From Saprospiraceae bacterium (GTDB lineage: Bacteria; Bacteroidota; Bacteroidia; Chitinophagales; Saprospiraceae): a stretch of DNA of 64,000 nucleotides. Position 1 is the first letter of the stretch. Each line of letters begins with the position of its first letter. The notes beneath the pieces were generated by a model, which worked only from the letters and a program-made list of their open reading frames with translations, did not search any database and was not told where the DNA came from. The position numbers and the translations under genes were made by a program. Positions 8,948 to 17,838 of the stretch are shown here, piece after piece. The DNA is taken from the NCBI GenBank assembly GCA_028285545.1, contig JANQPA010000024.1, forward strand, positions 55,124-119,123, read 5' to 3'.

Positions 8948-9180
8948 ATATGCAAATTAGTAGATGAGTAAATTTGTAAATGTGTAGATGGGCAAATGCA
9001 TGATTTTCTGATGTTATGATTTTGCGATGCTATAATGAAACAGCAAAATTAGCGGTATCCTTGGCTGCCGAAAGTAGCTGCGTTAGAAAAAAGCTAAAAT
9101 AAGCAAACATACCTCCAAGAAACTAATCCCTAACGTGAACCCGTGAACAAATGAACACGCGATCCAAATTAGCAATTTTG
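8948..9180. repeat. Intergenic region with degenerate dispersed repeats
   Basis: The region contains no gene I can support. At 9041-9068 lies one copy of a dispersed motif, GCAAAATTAGCGGTATCC; relatives occur at 13795-13821 and 25801-25827. At 9135-9158 there is a degenerate GTGAAC/ATGAAC run (GAAC every 8-9 bases), like the GTTC-based runs at 13662-13691 and 25736-25755. These look like eroded intergenic repeats. Confidence 0.55.
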
Positions 9181-9184
9181 GATG

Positions 9185-9215
9185 GTTGAGCTCTTCCTCG
9201 CCAAGCCTATCTTTG
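9185..9215 (+). promoter_or_regulatory. Bacteroidota-type promoter
   Basis: TTG at 9185-9187, then 20 bp, then TATCTTTG at 9208-9215. This fits the Bacteroidota sigma-A consensus (-33 TTG/TTTG, -7 TAnnTTTG). Transcription would start about 7-10 bases before the ATG at 9229, giving a nearly leaderless mRNA for the membrane protein. Confidence 0.7.
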
Positions 9216-9228
9216 AATAAAAAACAAA

Positions 9229-9891
9229 ATGGTAGAGTTAGGATTTTATGGACTTTCAGTCATTATGATTTTACTGGCCTTTTTGATTTTAGGCAAAGCC
9301 AGAGAAAAACAAAGAATTTTCAAGTGGTATTCATTAGGGATTATAGCTTGGATGATTTATGCACTTCTTATCACTCAGACGAGTATTTTGCGAACATTTA
9401 GTCCGCCTCCAAGAATGCCTCTTTTGATAATATTACCAATTTTTGCACTTATCTTTTTCTTTACTTCACGGAGGTTTTTTAAAGAAAACTTATCTGATAT
9501 ACCAAAGCATTTCCCGGTTTATATACAATCGTTCAGGATCTTAGTGGAATTGCTCATTTTTGGAGCTTTCCTGGAGGGCGTTTTTCCTCAACGAGCTACT
9601 TTTGAAGGCCTTAATTTTGACATCCTGGTGGGACTTTCTGCTCCGGTTATTGGCTATTTAATTCAGAAGAAAAGGATTCAGCGTAAGGGGATACTGGCCT
9701 GGAATTTTACGGCTTTGGGAATTCTTAGCTTGACCGCCTTTTCTTTTATTTCCAGTTATTATTTTTCGAATTTTGCCAGCGAGGAAGTTAAGTTACAATT
9801 ATTAGAATTGCCTTACTTACTATTACCTTCGATTTTATTGCCTTTTGCTATTTTTTATCATGTCATTTCAATTCGACAGAATTTAAATTAG
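9229..9891 (+). CDS. Seven-helix integral membrane protein, unknown function
   Basis: A 220-residue hydrophobic protein I do not recognise. About seven membrane spans can be seen: residues 2-22, 33-49, 61-79, 94-113, 127-142, 152-175 and 186-217. Short charged loops such as KAREKQRIFKW and QKKRIQRKG lie between them, with the positive charges suggesting the N-terminus faces outward. No catalytic or transport motif stands out. It has its own close promoter (TATCTTTG, 14 bp before the ATG) and is convergent with the DUF5686 gene, with a long hairpin between. It could be a sensor or 7TM-type domain protein, but there is no effector domain. Confidence 0.7.
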   Translation: MVELGFYGLSVIMILLAFLILGKAREKQRIFKWYSLGIIAWMIYALLITQTSILRTFSPPPRMPLLIILPIFALIFFFTSRRFFKENLSDIPKHFPVYIQSFRILVELLIFGAFLEGVFPQRATFEGLNFDILVGLSAPVIGYLIQKKRIQRKGILAWNFTALGILSLTAFSFISSYYFSNFASEEVKLQLLELPYLLLPSILLPFAIFYHVISIRQNLN

Positions 9892-9913
9892 TACAAATAG
9901 CTAATTATTATTT

Positions 9914-9972
9914 GACACAGATTTACACGGGTTGAAACGGTCTAAACCGTAAAACCCGTGTAAATCTGTGTC
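9914..9972. terminator. Bidirectional hairpin between convergent genes
   Basis: A perfect 20-bp inverted repeat (9914-9933 with 9953-9972) encloses a second 5-bp stem ACGGT-ctaa-ACCGT at 9937-9950. It separates a plus-strand and a minus-strand gene that end 22 bp before and 10 bp after it, so it can terminate both. The arm sequence (GACACAGATTTACACGGGTT) is related to the GTGTCAAAAAA-type repeats at 29109-29154, 31304-31344 and 40129-40153. Confidence 0.75.
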
Positions 9973-9982
9973 TTATAAATTT

Positions 9983-12634
9983 TTACTCAAAAATGAACCC
10001 ATCCTCCCCTAAATTGGATGCAATTCCGATTCGGATTCCAAAATCGCGGTATTTCCAATCCTGGAAACTGGTTACCAATTCCAGACGAAATACCCTGAAG
10101 ATATTATCTATAGAATACCCTGCTTCAATATAATTTTGACTAGATGGAGTAGCTAGATAATTAACGAAAACATTTTCTTTAATTCCCATTAATTGTATCT
10201 CCCAGATACGGGTGAGCAAAAACTTCCGGAATTGATAATGAAGATGTCCTGCCAAATATTTATCCTGAGTGCTAAATTCATAAAACGGCAGCATGCGGAA
10301 AGAGGCAACTGGATCAATGGTCGTAAACACAATTTGATTTCCAGGAAAATGTTTGAAATCTGCCAGTCCAACATATTGATTATTAAAAAAGATACCGGTA
10401 TTTATTCTTGCATCTAATTTACCTCGACCTGTAATATTAAACTCTTGTCGGTACCCTATATCCACCAGATCATAATTAGTCATACTTTCTGCAATTCCCT
10501 GAATTCCTTTTCGATAACCTAGTTCAAAGGTGGGTGAACTCCGGTCAATAGATGATCGGCGACCATTGCGGATGCGATATTTTTGCCAGGGCCGCACCTC
10601 AAATTGGGCAGAAATGGTAAAGGCTTTTTCTCTATTTGGATAAGGAAAGTCAGCCACTAAATCCGGGATGTTGTCACCATATTCGCGATCATCTTTTGGA
10701 AACCAGGATTGGGTACTGGTAAAGTTGGGGTAAAGTCTGCGATTGGCCCATTCGGTACTTATTTTTAAATTGGCTGTGGCATCCCATTTTTTGGAATAAC
10801 TAATGGCCCCGTATTCTTTTTCATATAAATGAATAAAATTACGCTCATATAACAGTGTATAGAAGGTGTTAATAAACTCTGGAACCCTATGTTTGCCATT
10901 AAATTGATCCAAATATCTACCTCCTTCAACGGCAAATACCTGATTGTTTCGACTATTTCCAAGGCGAAGTTGAGCATCCCCTTTAAAGTTAAACCTCCTC
11001 CATGAAAAGCCATAGCGACCATCTATTCCTATACTAAACCGTCCATTCTTTTTTAGAGAATTTCGATATTCTAATCCACTACTTAAGTTGAACCCTTCCA
11101 AAGGATTGAACTGGACATCACTAAAAGGGCCATTTAACTGTAATCGACCTCTATCGCTTAAGCGCCAGGTACGGGAAAATAATAAATCCAGGTTATCGAA
11201 AAAGCTTCTTTTCCTTCTAAGTCTTTTGCCAGTAGAGTCAAAATGTGCCTTTGCTTCTTCTTGTTCTTTTATTTCTACTTTAGCGATACTATCCCGGGTA
11301 GTATATCCCCGCACTTCGTAGGTTGTTAGCGGGAGAGGGCGGACTTCTGCCCAAAAAGTAGAATCCTGGTTATAGGCATTGGAATCAACTTTATAGGAGG
11401 TATTGCTAATGACTTCAGGTTCTTCTTCGAGTTTCCTTTCCTCCTTTTCATATTCCCGCATCAACCTTCGCAAATCTTTACGTGAAACCTCCTCTCCATT
11501 TGATAATTTTTCAGAAATAGCTGCCGTTTTGGGTTTTTCCTTGCGAATTGCTTCTGCTTCTTTGGCCAGCTGTTTTTCTAACTTTTCATCTATGACCGTA
11601 AAATCTTTAGGCAAATCTGGGTTTAGTTCTATCTCATAATCCTTTAGACTGGCAAGGTATTGGTATTCAAACCCAAAACCTAGTATGTTCCCATCAACCC
11701 CAAACTGCGCCGTAACGGGCATCCATGCAACTTCCTGAATAGGAGTATATACTTGTTTGATATCAAATTTAAAACCCAGTTTATAAGTGAAAAAGTCCAG
11801 GCTATGAATGGCCCAAAGATCTTCTACAATATAAATATATCCATCAAAGACATCCTCTCCGCGGCTCCTTGGCTGCACCCTGATTTTATTGATAAAAAAA
11901 CCACGATCTTCAAAAAAACCTTCCAGCTTAAATCTATAGAAACCAAATGACTTGGGAGACAATGGAGAAACGGCACCGGCGATTTCAGGTTGGTAAAAAC
12001 TTCCATTTACATAGTTCATTGGACTGGAGTCATTATCGTCACCATGTTTGTAAACTGAAATGACTCTTTCATTAAAAGTATTGGGGCGGATGTATTCAAC
12101 AATACTTACTGATTCGGAGGTAAATGCGGTGGAAGTATCAATGCCTTCTTTTTTTAGCGCTTTCCTTGCAAAAAATGGTGTCTTTTTGATCCGCCCTGAG
12201 CCTTTAACATAAACCTGAGCCTGATATCGGTCAATTTGCATACGGTGATATTCTGCTTTGGCAATAGCCTTTCGCATGACAGTATAGGCGGGATCTTCAT
12301 CGCTTCCTCCTACTACTACCTGTTTGAGTTGGAAAGTCTGTGGAACCAATACCATGTCCAAATCCTGGAAACTATCCCCAATGGTGACCTTTTCTACCTT
12401 GGTTTCATATCCTAGAAATTGAAATAAAACCGTATAAGTACCAGGCTGTAAGCTTAGTTGGTAATATCCTTCTGCGTTAGTAACGGCACCAAGGCCATTT
12501 TCCTGAGCATAAATAGTAGTATATTCGAGCGGATTTCCATTGGCATCACGAACATATCCCCTTATACCTGAGGCTTGTAAAAAAGATTGAAAAGATAGAA
12601 CTAAAGCTAGAGTAAGTATACTTCTATATAGCAT
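9983..12634 (-). CDS. DUF5686/carboxypeptidase-regulatory-like outer-membrane protein
   Basis: An 883-residue envelope protein. A signal peptide (residues 1-21) is followed by a carboxypeptidase-D regulatory-like beta-sandwich at about 22-95, with the typical pattern IRGYVRDANGNPLEYTTIYA and GYYQLSLQPGTYTVLFQFLG. The remainder matches the DUF5686 family: a conserved middle domain (110-400) and a C-terminal stretch of alternating amphipathic strands ending in a terminal aromatic-type strand (ASNLGEDGFIFE), consistent with a beta-barrel in the outer membrane. A highly charged Lys/Glu stretch lies at about 345-410. It is a single gene with a 139-bp divergent upstream gap. Family members are common in Bacteroidota; their transport or structural role is not established. 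Confidence 0.87.
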   Translation of the reverse strand: MLYRSILTLALVLSFQSFLQASGIRGYVRDANGNPLEYTTIYAQENGLGAVTNAEGYYQLSLQPGTYTVLFQFLGYETKVEKVTIGDSFQDLDMVLVPQTFQLKQVVVGGSDEDPAYTVMRKAIAKAEYHRMQIDRYQAQVYVKGSGRIKKTPFFARKALKKEGIDTSTAFTSESVSIVEYIRPNTFNERVISVYKHGDDNDSSPMNYVNGSFYQPEIAGAVSPLSPKSFGFYRFKLEGFFEDRGFFINKIRVQPRSRGEDVFDGYIYIVEDLWAIHSLDFFTYKLGFKFDIKQVYTPIQEVAWMPVTAQFGVDGNILGFGFEYQYLASLKDYEIELNPDLPKDFTVIDEKLEKQLAKEAEAIRKEKPKTAAISEKLSNGEEVSRKDLRRLMREYEKEERKLEEEPEVISNTSYKVDSNAYNQDSTFWAEVRPLPLTTYEVRGYTTRDSIAKVEIKEQEEAKAHFDSTGKRLRRKRSFFDNLDLLFSRTWRLSDRGRLQLNGPFSDVQFNPLEGFNLSSGLEYRNSLKKNGRFSIGIDGRYGFSWRRFNFKGDAQLRLGNSRNNQVFAVEGGRYLDQFNGKHRVPEFINTFYTLLYERNFIHLYEKEYGAISYSKKWDATANLKISTEWANRRLYPNFTSTQSWFPKDDREYGDNIPDLVADFPYPNREKAFTISAQFEVRPWQKYRIRNGRRSSIDRSSPTFELGYRKGIQGIAESMTNYDLVDIGYRQEFNITGRGKLDARINTGIFFNNQYVGLADFKHFPGNQIVFTTIDPVASFRMLPFYEFSTQDKYLAGHLHYQFRKFLLTRIWEIQLMGIKENVFVNYLATPSSQNYIEAGYSIDNIFRVFRLELVTSFQDWKYRDFGIRIGIASNLGEDGFIFE

Positions 12635-12773
12635 AAAATGAGTTTATTATTATAGAGCGACCTAAGCCTAATTTTGGTTACATTCGAAAGGTCTAAAGTT
12701 TTGTTAATTTTCAGGCAATTTTTTAGAAATAGGATAGTGGATTATCTACATTTAGTCTGATTTTTCCGCTAAA

Positions 12774-13031
12774 ATGAAAGTTTGCATTAATTATGTTTAT
12801 CACTCTGATCATATTGAAATCTTTAAGCGGAAAAAAGAGGGGTTCGAAAAAATGGAAGAAAGACATATGGCATTATGGTATGTCCAGGAAAATGTCTATC
12901 CTAGTGAAGCGGAGGCCAAGCACAGGTTTGAATACCTTCAAAAACATGGAGAAACACCCTATGCCTCTACTTTTTGCAGCCGATTTTCGGAATTGGACCT
13001 AAATAATTATTTAACTGCTTTGGACAATTGA
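12774..13031 (+). CDS. Small hypothetical protein
   Basis: An 85-residue soluble protein I do not recognise. The part from residue 27 onward (MEERHMALWYVQENVYPSEA, then RFEYLQKHGETPYASTFCSR) has the feel of a compact alpha/beta domain with well-conserved aromatic residues. The first 26 residues are less convincing, so the true start may be the in-frame ATG at 12852. The next gene begins 13 bp downstream and is probably co-transcribed. No signal peptide or membrane span. Confidence 0.65.
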   Translation: MKVCINYVYHSDHIEIFKRKKEGFEKMEERHMALWYVQENVYPSEAEAKHRFEYLQKHGETPYASTFCSRFSELDLNNYLTALDN

Positions 13032-13044
13032 ATACACTACATAT

Positions 13045-13653
13045 ATGCAGTATCAAAAACTTGTTTCCGGAGATACCATCATTGAAATCCACAATAATTG
13101 GTTGGGTGAAGAAACAGTCATCGTAAATGGCCAAATTGTATCAAAAAAATATTCAGTTTGGGGAACCAACCATTACTTTAATGTTATGGAAGATGGTCAT
13201 ACCATTCGTTATATTTTAACCACCAGGGTAGATGGGAATATGCAAGTCGTACTTGATTTGAGCCGTAATGGCAAACCCATTTATGAAGGAGTAGCCATTA
13301 ACTATGGCACCAAACCCACAAGCCCTCATGAGAAATTAAAAAAACAAGGATTGTCTCTGTTAAAGGCTTACGATCTTGAAGATGCTCTGGAAAAATTTCA
13401 GGAAGCTCAAAAAATGAGCCCCAAGGATGGAGAGATCTATTTCCACATGGCTTGCGCTTTCTCCGTTTTAGAACGTACAAAAGAAGGGTTTGATGCCCTT
13501 AAAAATGCAGTAGCGAATAATCTTCAAGACCAGGAAATGATTTTAAACCATGATATGCTGGCCTTTTTAAGGATGCATCCAGCTTTTGTTGGCTTTTTTG
13601 ATAGCGGTTTTAAGGAATATGATGAAAGTTTGATTGAGGAAGAAGAAAATTAG
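13045..13653 (+). CDS. Protein with beta domain and C-terminal TPR/TPR end-of-group motif
   Basis: A 202-residue protein. Residues 1-90 are beta-rich (GDTIIEIHNNWLGEETVIVN, TIRYILTTRVDGNMQVVLDL) and unfamiliar. Residues 105-200 are helical: one TPR (GLSLLKAYDLEDALEKFQEA, then SPKDGEIYFHMACAF), then a pattern typical of the TPR end-of-group motif (AFSVLERTKEGFDALKNAVA ... ILNHDMLAFLRMHPAFVGFF). It probably mediates a protein interaction in the cytoplasm. It lies 13 bp after the 85-residue gene, suggesting a two-gene operon. No enzymatic residues are apparent. Confidence 0.75.
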   Translation: MQYQKLVSGDTIIEIHNNWLGEETVIVNGQIVSKKYSVWGTNHYFNVMEDGHTIRYILTTRVDGNMQVVLDLSRNGKPIYEGVAINYGTKPTSPHEKLKKQGLSLLKAYDLEDALEKFQEAQKMSPKDGEIYFHMACAFSVLERTKEGFDALKNAVANNLQDQEMILNHDMLAFLRMHPAFVGFFDSGFKEYDESLIEEEEN

Positions 13654-13956
13654 AATGTGTTCAGGTGTTCAAGTTATCAGGTGTTCAAGTTTTTTGGGAA
13701 TGCAAGATTTGATGGTCTTACATTTTATTTGAGCTTTCTGAGCATGTAACTACCTTCAGTCGTCAGGGATTTGGCTAATTCTTGAGGAAGAAATCTGCAA
13801 AATTAGCGAAATCTGCGTGCCCAAAAAAAAGCACCAAATAACAACCAAACCTTCATTTCAACGAAGCTTTTCCAATCTTCTTAATACTCAATCTTACAAA
13901 AAATGCATCCATTTTCACATTCAAGCGTCAACTAATAAAACTAATCAAACAGCTAA
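13654..13956. repeat. Gene-free region with GTTC-type and AATTAGCG repeats
   Basis: There is no gene in these 303 bases. CAGGTGTTCAAGTT is present twice, at 13662-13675 and 13678-13691, just after the TPR gene. A copy of the dispersed motif GCAAAATTAGCGAAATCTGC, extending to GTGCC, lies at 13795-13821 and is close to the copy at 25801-25827. The remainder is AT-rich with no clear promoter. Confidence 0.6.
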
Positions 13957-14643
13957 ATGAAAATAACAATACCAGAGACCTTTTGTGGCCCTCCCAATTC
14001 CGGAAATGGAGGTTATGTTAGTGGAATATTAGATAAACATACCAATTATTTATCCGAAGTCACCCTTAAAAAGCCCATCCCCTTAGAAAAAGAAATGCAT
14101 TTGGAGATACAAGATGACATGCACCGCCTTTTGGATGGTGAAGAGGTAATCGCTTATTCCAGACCAGGAACCTGGGATTTAGAGGTTCCAGAATCACCTA
14201 CTTTTGACGAGGCGATTTTAGCATCGAAGGGATACGCCGGTTTGGATGGAAAACATGCTTTCCCAGGTTGTTTTGTTTGTGGCCCGGATCATCAGGATGG
14301 GATGTACATCTTTGCCGGAAAAGTAGGAAAAACCCATATTTATGCCTCTCCCTGGATACCGGATGTTTCTTTGGCCGACCCCTATAATGAGATCAAAAAG
14401 GAGTTTGTCTGGGCAGCCTTGGATTGCCCGGGATCTTTTGCAATTGTAGGAGAAGTATCTGTTCCTATTGTGTTGGGGAGAATGACTTCCAAGTTTTTTG
14501 CACCTGTTCAGGCAAAAGAACCCCATGTTGTGATAGGATGGAAACTGGAGGATCAAGGGCGAAAAAATTACTGTGGTACTGCCGTTTTTAATGAAAAAAA
14601 AGAACTATGTGCTGCTGCTAAGGCCATTTGGTTTAAGATTTAA
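13957..14643 (+). CDS. Hot-dog fold protein, possible thioesterase
   Basis: A 228-residue cytoplasmic protein. The segment NSGNGGYVSGILDKH near the N-terminus, and FVWAALDCPGSFAIVGEVSV followed by VLGRMTSKFFAPVQ and HVVIGWKLEDQGRKNYCGTA in the second half, give the double hot-dog pattern of acyl-CoA thioesterase-like proteins: a long central helix carrying an acid, wrapped by strands. A GCFVCGP motif at about residues 106-112, with two cysteines three apart, is typical of a subgroup of these proteins. Substrate unknown. It ends 48 bp before the hybrid kinase, with no clear terminator between. Confidence 0.72.
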   Translation: MKITIPETFCGPPNSGNGGYVSGILDKHTNYLSEVTLKKPIPLEKEMHLEIQDDMHRLLDGEEVIAYSRPGTWDLEVPESPTFDEAILASKGYAGLDGKHAFPGCFVCGPDHQDGMYIFAGKVGKTHIYASPWIPDVSLADPYNEIKKEFVWAALDCPGSFAIVGEVSVPIVLGRMTSKFFAPVQAKEPHVVIGWKLEDQGRKNYCGTAVFNEKKELCAAAKAIWFKI

Positions 14644-14691
14644 ACTTAATTTCCATCATATTTATTAATTTGAGGATGCCTTTGAAATGGA

Positions 14692-17634
14692 TTGATGTTT
14701 TCTTTAATAAAAGCCCGTTTCTTGACCAGTCTTCAAATATGTATTCCAGCCTCCCCAATACAATACACTTGCAGGTGGCGGTGGATATTGTTGGGCTTCT
14801 TTTTGTTAAACATTCACAGCTCTTTCTTAAATGCTCAATCTTCTAAAGTTAAACCTTTGATCATCGATTCTACCATTTATTATGTAGAATTGACCACAGG
14901 ATGGGTAGATCTGAAAGAAAATTTGGGTTATTATCATGATAAGGAAGGAAAGCTAGGTATTGAGGAAATATCAAAAACCGAATTCCTCCCTAACTTTCAA
15001 CTTTATTCTCCTGATTTATTACCCAATAAAAACTGGGATACTTACTGGCTAGTATTGCAGTTGGAAAATAAAATGGACGAAAAAGCAAGGATTGCCGTCT
15101 TTTCTTTTGCTAATAAAACCATTGTTTACAGCCAGCGGTCAGGGTCAATTACAAATGTTGATACATCTGGGTTCAACTATCCTATATCTACCTGGCCGGC
15201 CATAAAAGCCATCCCTTCTGTTTATGATGCTTATACCATTCCAATTGAAATATTGCCTTTTGAAAAAGTAAATCTTTACTTCAAGGTAAACCCCCATTTT
15301 TATTATGAATATGATGATCAGTCTTTGAATGTATTTTCATGGGAATCCTATTTGAGATATGACATCTTCTATATCAATCGCTTAATACGCTGGCAGGCTT
15401 TATATCAGGGCATGCTTTTTATGATCCTGCTTTTTAATCTACTAATTTTCTTTAACAGCCGAGATTTAACCTATCTGTTTTACAGTTTGTATGTGGCTAG
15501 CATAGCTTATTATTTTTTGGTTATTATGGGCTATGACAGGCTATGGATATGGGGTGAAAATGTCCCCTTTATGCCTATTGGTCAAAACATATCGGTATAT
15601 GGAGTAGGTATTTTTTACCCTCTTTTCACCATTTATTTTTTGCATAAAGATGGATGGAAACCGAAGCTTAAAAAAATGTTGATGTACTTGGTTTATTTTG
15701 CCATTATCAACGCTTTAATTTCTTCTCTGATCATCCTGACCATGTCTCCTGTAGATCCTAAGGCCAATTATTGGATGAACATTTTGTTTATTCCCACTGG
15801 AATTTTAGGCACTGGTTTATTTCTTTATGTCAATGTGATTTATTTGATTTCCAAAAGCAGGTTGGCCAAGTTTTTTGCTATGGCAGGCTTGACCATGTTT
15901 ATTGGTGTTTTTTTATCTGTTTTTTCCAGTATTCTACAGAGTTTGAACTTAATGGCAAGCCTTAATCTGGAATACTTACAAGATATTCCTTCTGCCTATA
16001 TTTTTGAGATAGGGTGCCTGGTCCAGATATTAATGTTTGCATTAGCATTGAGTTATCGCAGCCGTTTGATAGAAAAAGAAAAAGCAACTCTGGAAGAATT
16101 GGATAATACAAAAACTCGGTTTTTTGCCAATATCTCACATGAATTTAAAACCCCACTAACGCTTATCCTTGGGCCTGCAAGTGATCTTTTGAAAAAAACG
16201 AAAGACACACATTCCAATCAAATGCTAAGCGTAATTCAACAAAACGCTCGCAGACTTCTGAGCCTGATCAATGAAATTATGGACCTTTCAAAATTGGATG
16301 CAGGGAAAATGCCCATGACCATACAAAAGAAAGATCTTGTCGCTTTTTCCAGAAAATTAGTCCACCAATTTGAATCTTATAGTGAGAGTAAAAATATTAA
16401 GTTGAACTTTAGGAGTAATGAGCAGGAATTGATATTAGGGATAGACTTAGATAAAATGGAGAAGGTGCTGACTAACCTATTATCCAATGCCCTTAAATTT
16501 ACACCTAATGGAGGATTAGTAAATCTGACTATAGAAAAAGAAAAAAAACGGGCAGTCCTTACTGTTTCAGATACCGGAATAGGAATTCCTGAAGACCATA
16601 TCCCTCATCTTTTTGATCGTTTCTATCAAGCTAATCAAAAAGACTATACCACCGATCAACCTTCTACTGGCATTGGTTTAGCCTTAACTAAGGAATTAAT
16701 TGAATTACATCAGGGTACCATCATTGTGAAAAGCACAATGGGAAAAGGGAGTAAATTCATTGTTCAATTACCAATGGATTTGAAAGAATCAGAATCTTTA
16801 GAATCATCAGAAGCCATCATTAAGCAGGTCGAAAGCAAGGAAGAATCACTAATTCTTACCAATGGGGTCACAAACACAGTCGGAGACTTGCCTGAAATAC
16901 TAATAATTGAAGATAATCCTGAATTGAGGTCTTATATCCGTTCCTGCCTAAGTTCTTTTTATCAGGTATTGGAAGCCGAAAATGGAAAAGCAGGTCATGA
17001 TCTGGCCATTGAAAAAATTCCTAATTTAATCATCACCGATGTGATGATGCCTAAAATGGATGGTTTCTCAGTAAGTCGAGAACTTAAACAGAATGAAAAA
17101 ACCAGCCATATTCCCATCATTATTCTAACGGGAAAATCTTCACAACAAAGCCGATTGGAAGGATTAGAAACTCATGCTGATGTTTATCTGTCAAAACCCT
17201 TCGACACAGACGAGCTCCTGTTGCAGGTGCGTAATTTGTTGAGTAACCGCAAGCGCATGCAAGAATTCTATAGCGAACGAATCCTTTTGGAGACCAGTGA
17301 ATTAGAAGTAAGCTCACAGGAGGAAGTATTTCTGAAAAAGGCGATTTCTGTGGTAGAAGATCAAATTGGGAACGAGGATTTTAATATCGAAGATTTCAGT
17401 CGCGCTTTGGCTATGGACAGAACACAATTATTCCGAAAACTCAAAGCCCTGACGGATCAAAGCCCCTCCATTTTTATTCGCAATCTACGATTAAAAAGAG
17501 CCAGACAAATGCTAGAGGGTAATGCCGGTACTGTTTCGGAAATTGCCTTTGCCGTTGGCTTTAAATCTAACTCCTATTTCATTAAATGTTTTAAGGAATT
17601 ATTTGGAGAATCTCCTGGGAGCATAAAAACTTGA
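14692..17634 (+). CDS. 7TMR-DISM hybrid sensor kinase with receiver and AraC output
   Basis: A 980-residue one-protein phosphorelay. After a signal segment (about 30-49, LLGFFLLNIHSSFLNAQ) comes a periplasmic 7TMR-DISM extracellular beta domain (60-215), seven membrane helices (about 235-455), a dimerisation/phosphoacceptor helix with H483 in ANISHEFKTPLTLILG, an HATPase domain (N box NLLSNALKFTPNGG, G box DTGIGIP), a receiver with D783 in IITDVMMPKMDG and the conserved K in YLSKPFD, and finally an AraC-type DNA-binding domain (about 875-978, ending FKELFGESPGSIK). It senses an envelope signal and controls transcription directly. The start is uncertain because of a hydrophilic 29-residue extension before the signal segment; no internal Met would fix this. 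Confidence 0.93.
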   Translation: MMFSLIKARFLTSLQICIPASPIQYTCRWRWILLGFFLLNIHSSFLNAQSSKVKPLIIDSTIYYVELTTGWVDLKENLGYYHDKEGKLGIEEISKTEFLPNFQLYSPDLLPNKNWDTYWLVLQLENKMDEKARIAVFSFANKTIVYSQRSGSITNVDTSGFNYPISTWPAIKAIPSVYDAYTIPIEILPFEKVNLYFKVNPHFYYEYDDQSLNVFSWESYLRYDIFYINRLIRWQALYQGMLFMILLFNLLIFFNSRDLTYLFYSLYVASIAYYFLVIMGYDRLWIWGENVPFMPIGQNISVYGVGIFYPLFTIYFLHKDGWKPKLKKMLMYLVYFAIINALISSLIILTMSPVDPKANYWMNILFIPTGILGTGLFLYVNVIYLISKSRLAKFFAMAGLTMFIGVFLSVFSSILQSLNLMASLNLEYLQDIPSAYIFEIGCLVQILMFALALSYRSRLIEKEKATLEELDNTKTRFFANISHEFKTPLTLILGPASDLLKKTKDTHSNQMLSVIQQNARRLLSLINEIMDLSKLDAGKMPMTIQKKDLVAFSRKLVHQFESYSESKNIKLNFRSNEQELILGIDLDKMEKVLTNLLSNALKFTPNGGLVNLTIEKEKKRAVLTVSDTGIGIPEDHIPHLFDRFYQANQKDYTTDQPSTGIGLALTKELIELHQGTIIVKSTMGKGSKFIVQLPMDLKESESLESSEAIIKQVESKEESLILTNGVTNTVGDLPEILIIEDNPELRSYIRSCLSSFYQVLEAENGKAGHDLAIEKIPNLIITDVMMPKMDGFSVSRELKQNEKTSHIPIIILTGKSSQQSRLEGLETHADVYLSKPFDTDELLLQVRNLLSNRKRMQEFYSERILLETSELEVSSQEEVFLKKAISVVEDQIGNEDFNIEDFSRALAMDRTQLFRKLKALTDQSPSIFIRNLRLKRARQMLEGNAGTVSEIAFAVGFKSNSYFIKCFKELFGESPGSIKT

Positions 17635-17715
17635 ATGGCCTTGCAGTTGACTTGTAAAGCATTGAATCTTATGTTTTTATCATGAGTTCCTGGTGTTTTT
17701 TTTATTAGAACTAAT

Positions 17716-17740
17716 GACTCCCCATTAATGAGGAGTTTTG
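17716..17740 (+). terminator. Probable terminator after the hybrid kinase
   Basis: A near-perfect 20-base palindrome (ACTCC, then CATTAATG, then GGAGT; one mismatched pair) is followed by TTTT. It lies 82 bp after the kinase stop. Confidence 0.5.
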
Positions 17741-17838
17741 TGCATTCCCCCAAAGAGAGGGTTTCTGAAGGTCGTTATTCCTGCACCTTTGTAGTGTAAG
17801 AATTAACAAAAACTTTAAAACCTAAAAATACACTGAAT

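Noticed and set aside
9914..9972. Attachment site or IS end
   Set aside because: The inverted repeat lies exactly between convergent stops and has no transposase, so a two-way terminator is simpler.
14218..14556. Minus-strand 112-residue frame
   Set aside because: It is antisense to the hot-dog protein and has no domain pattern.
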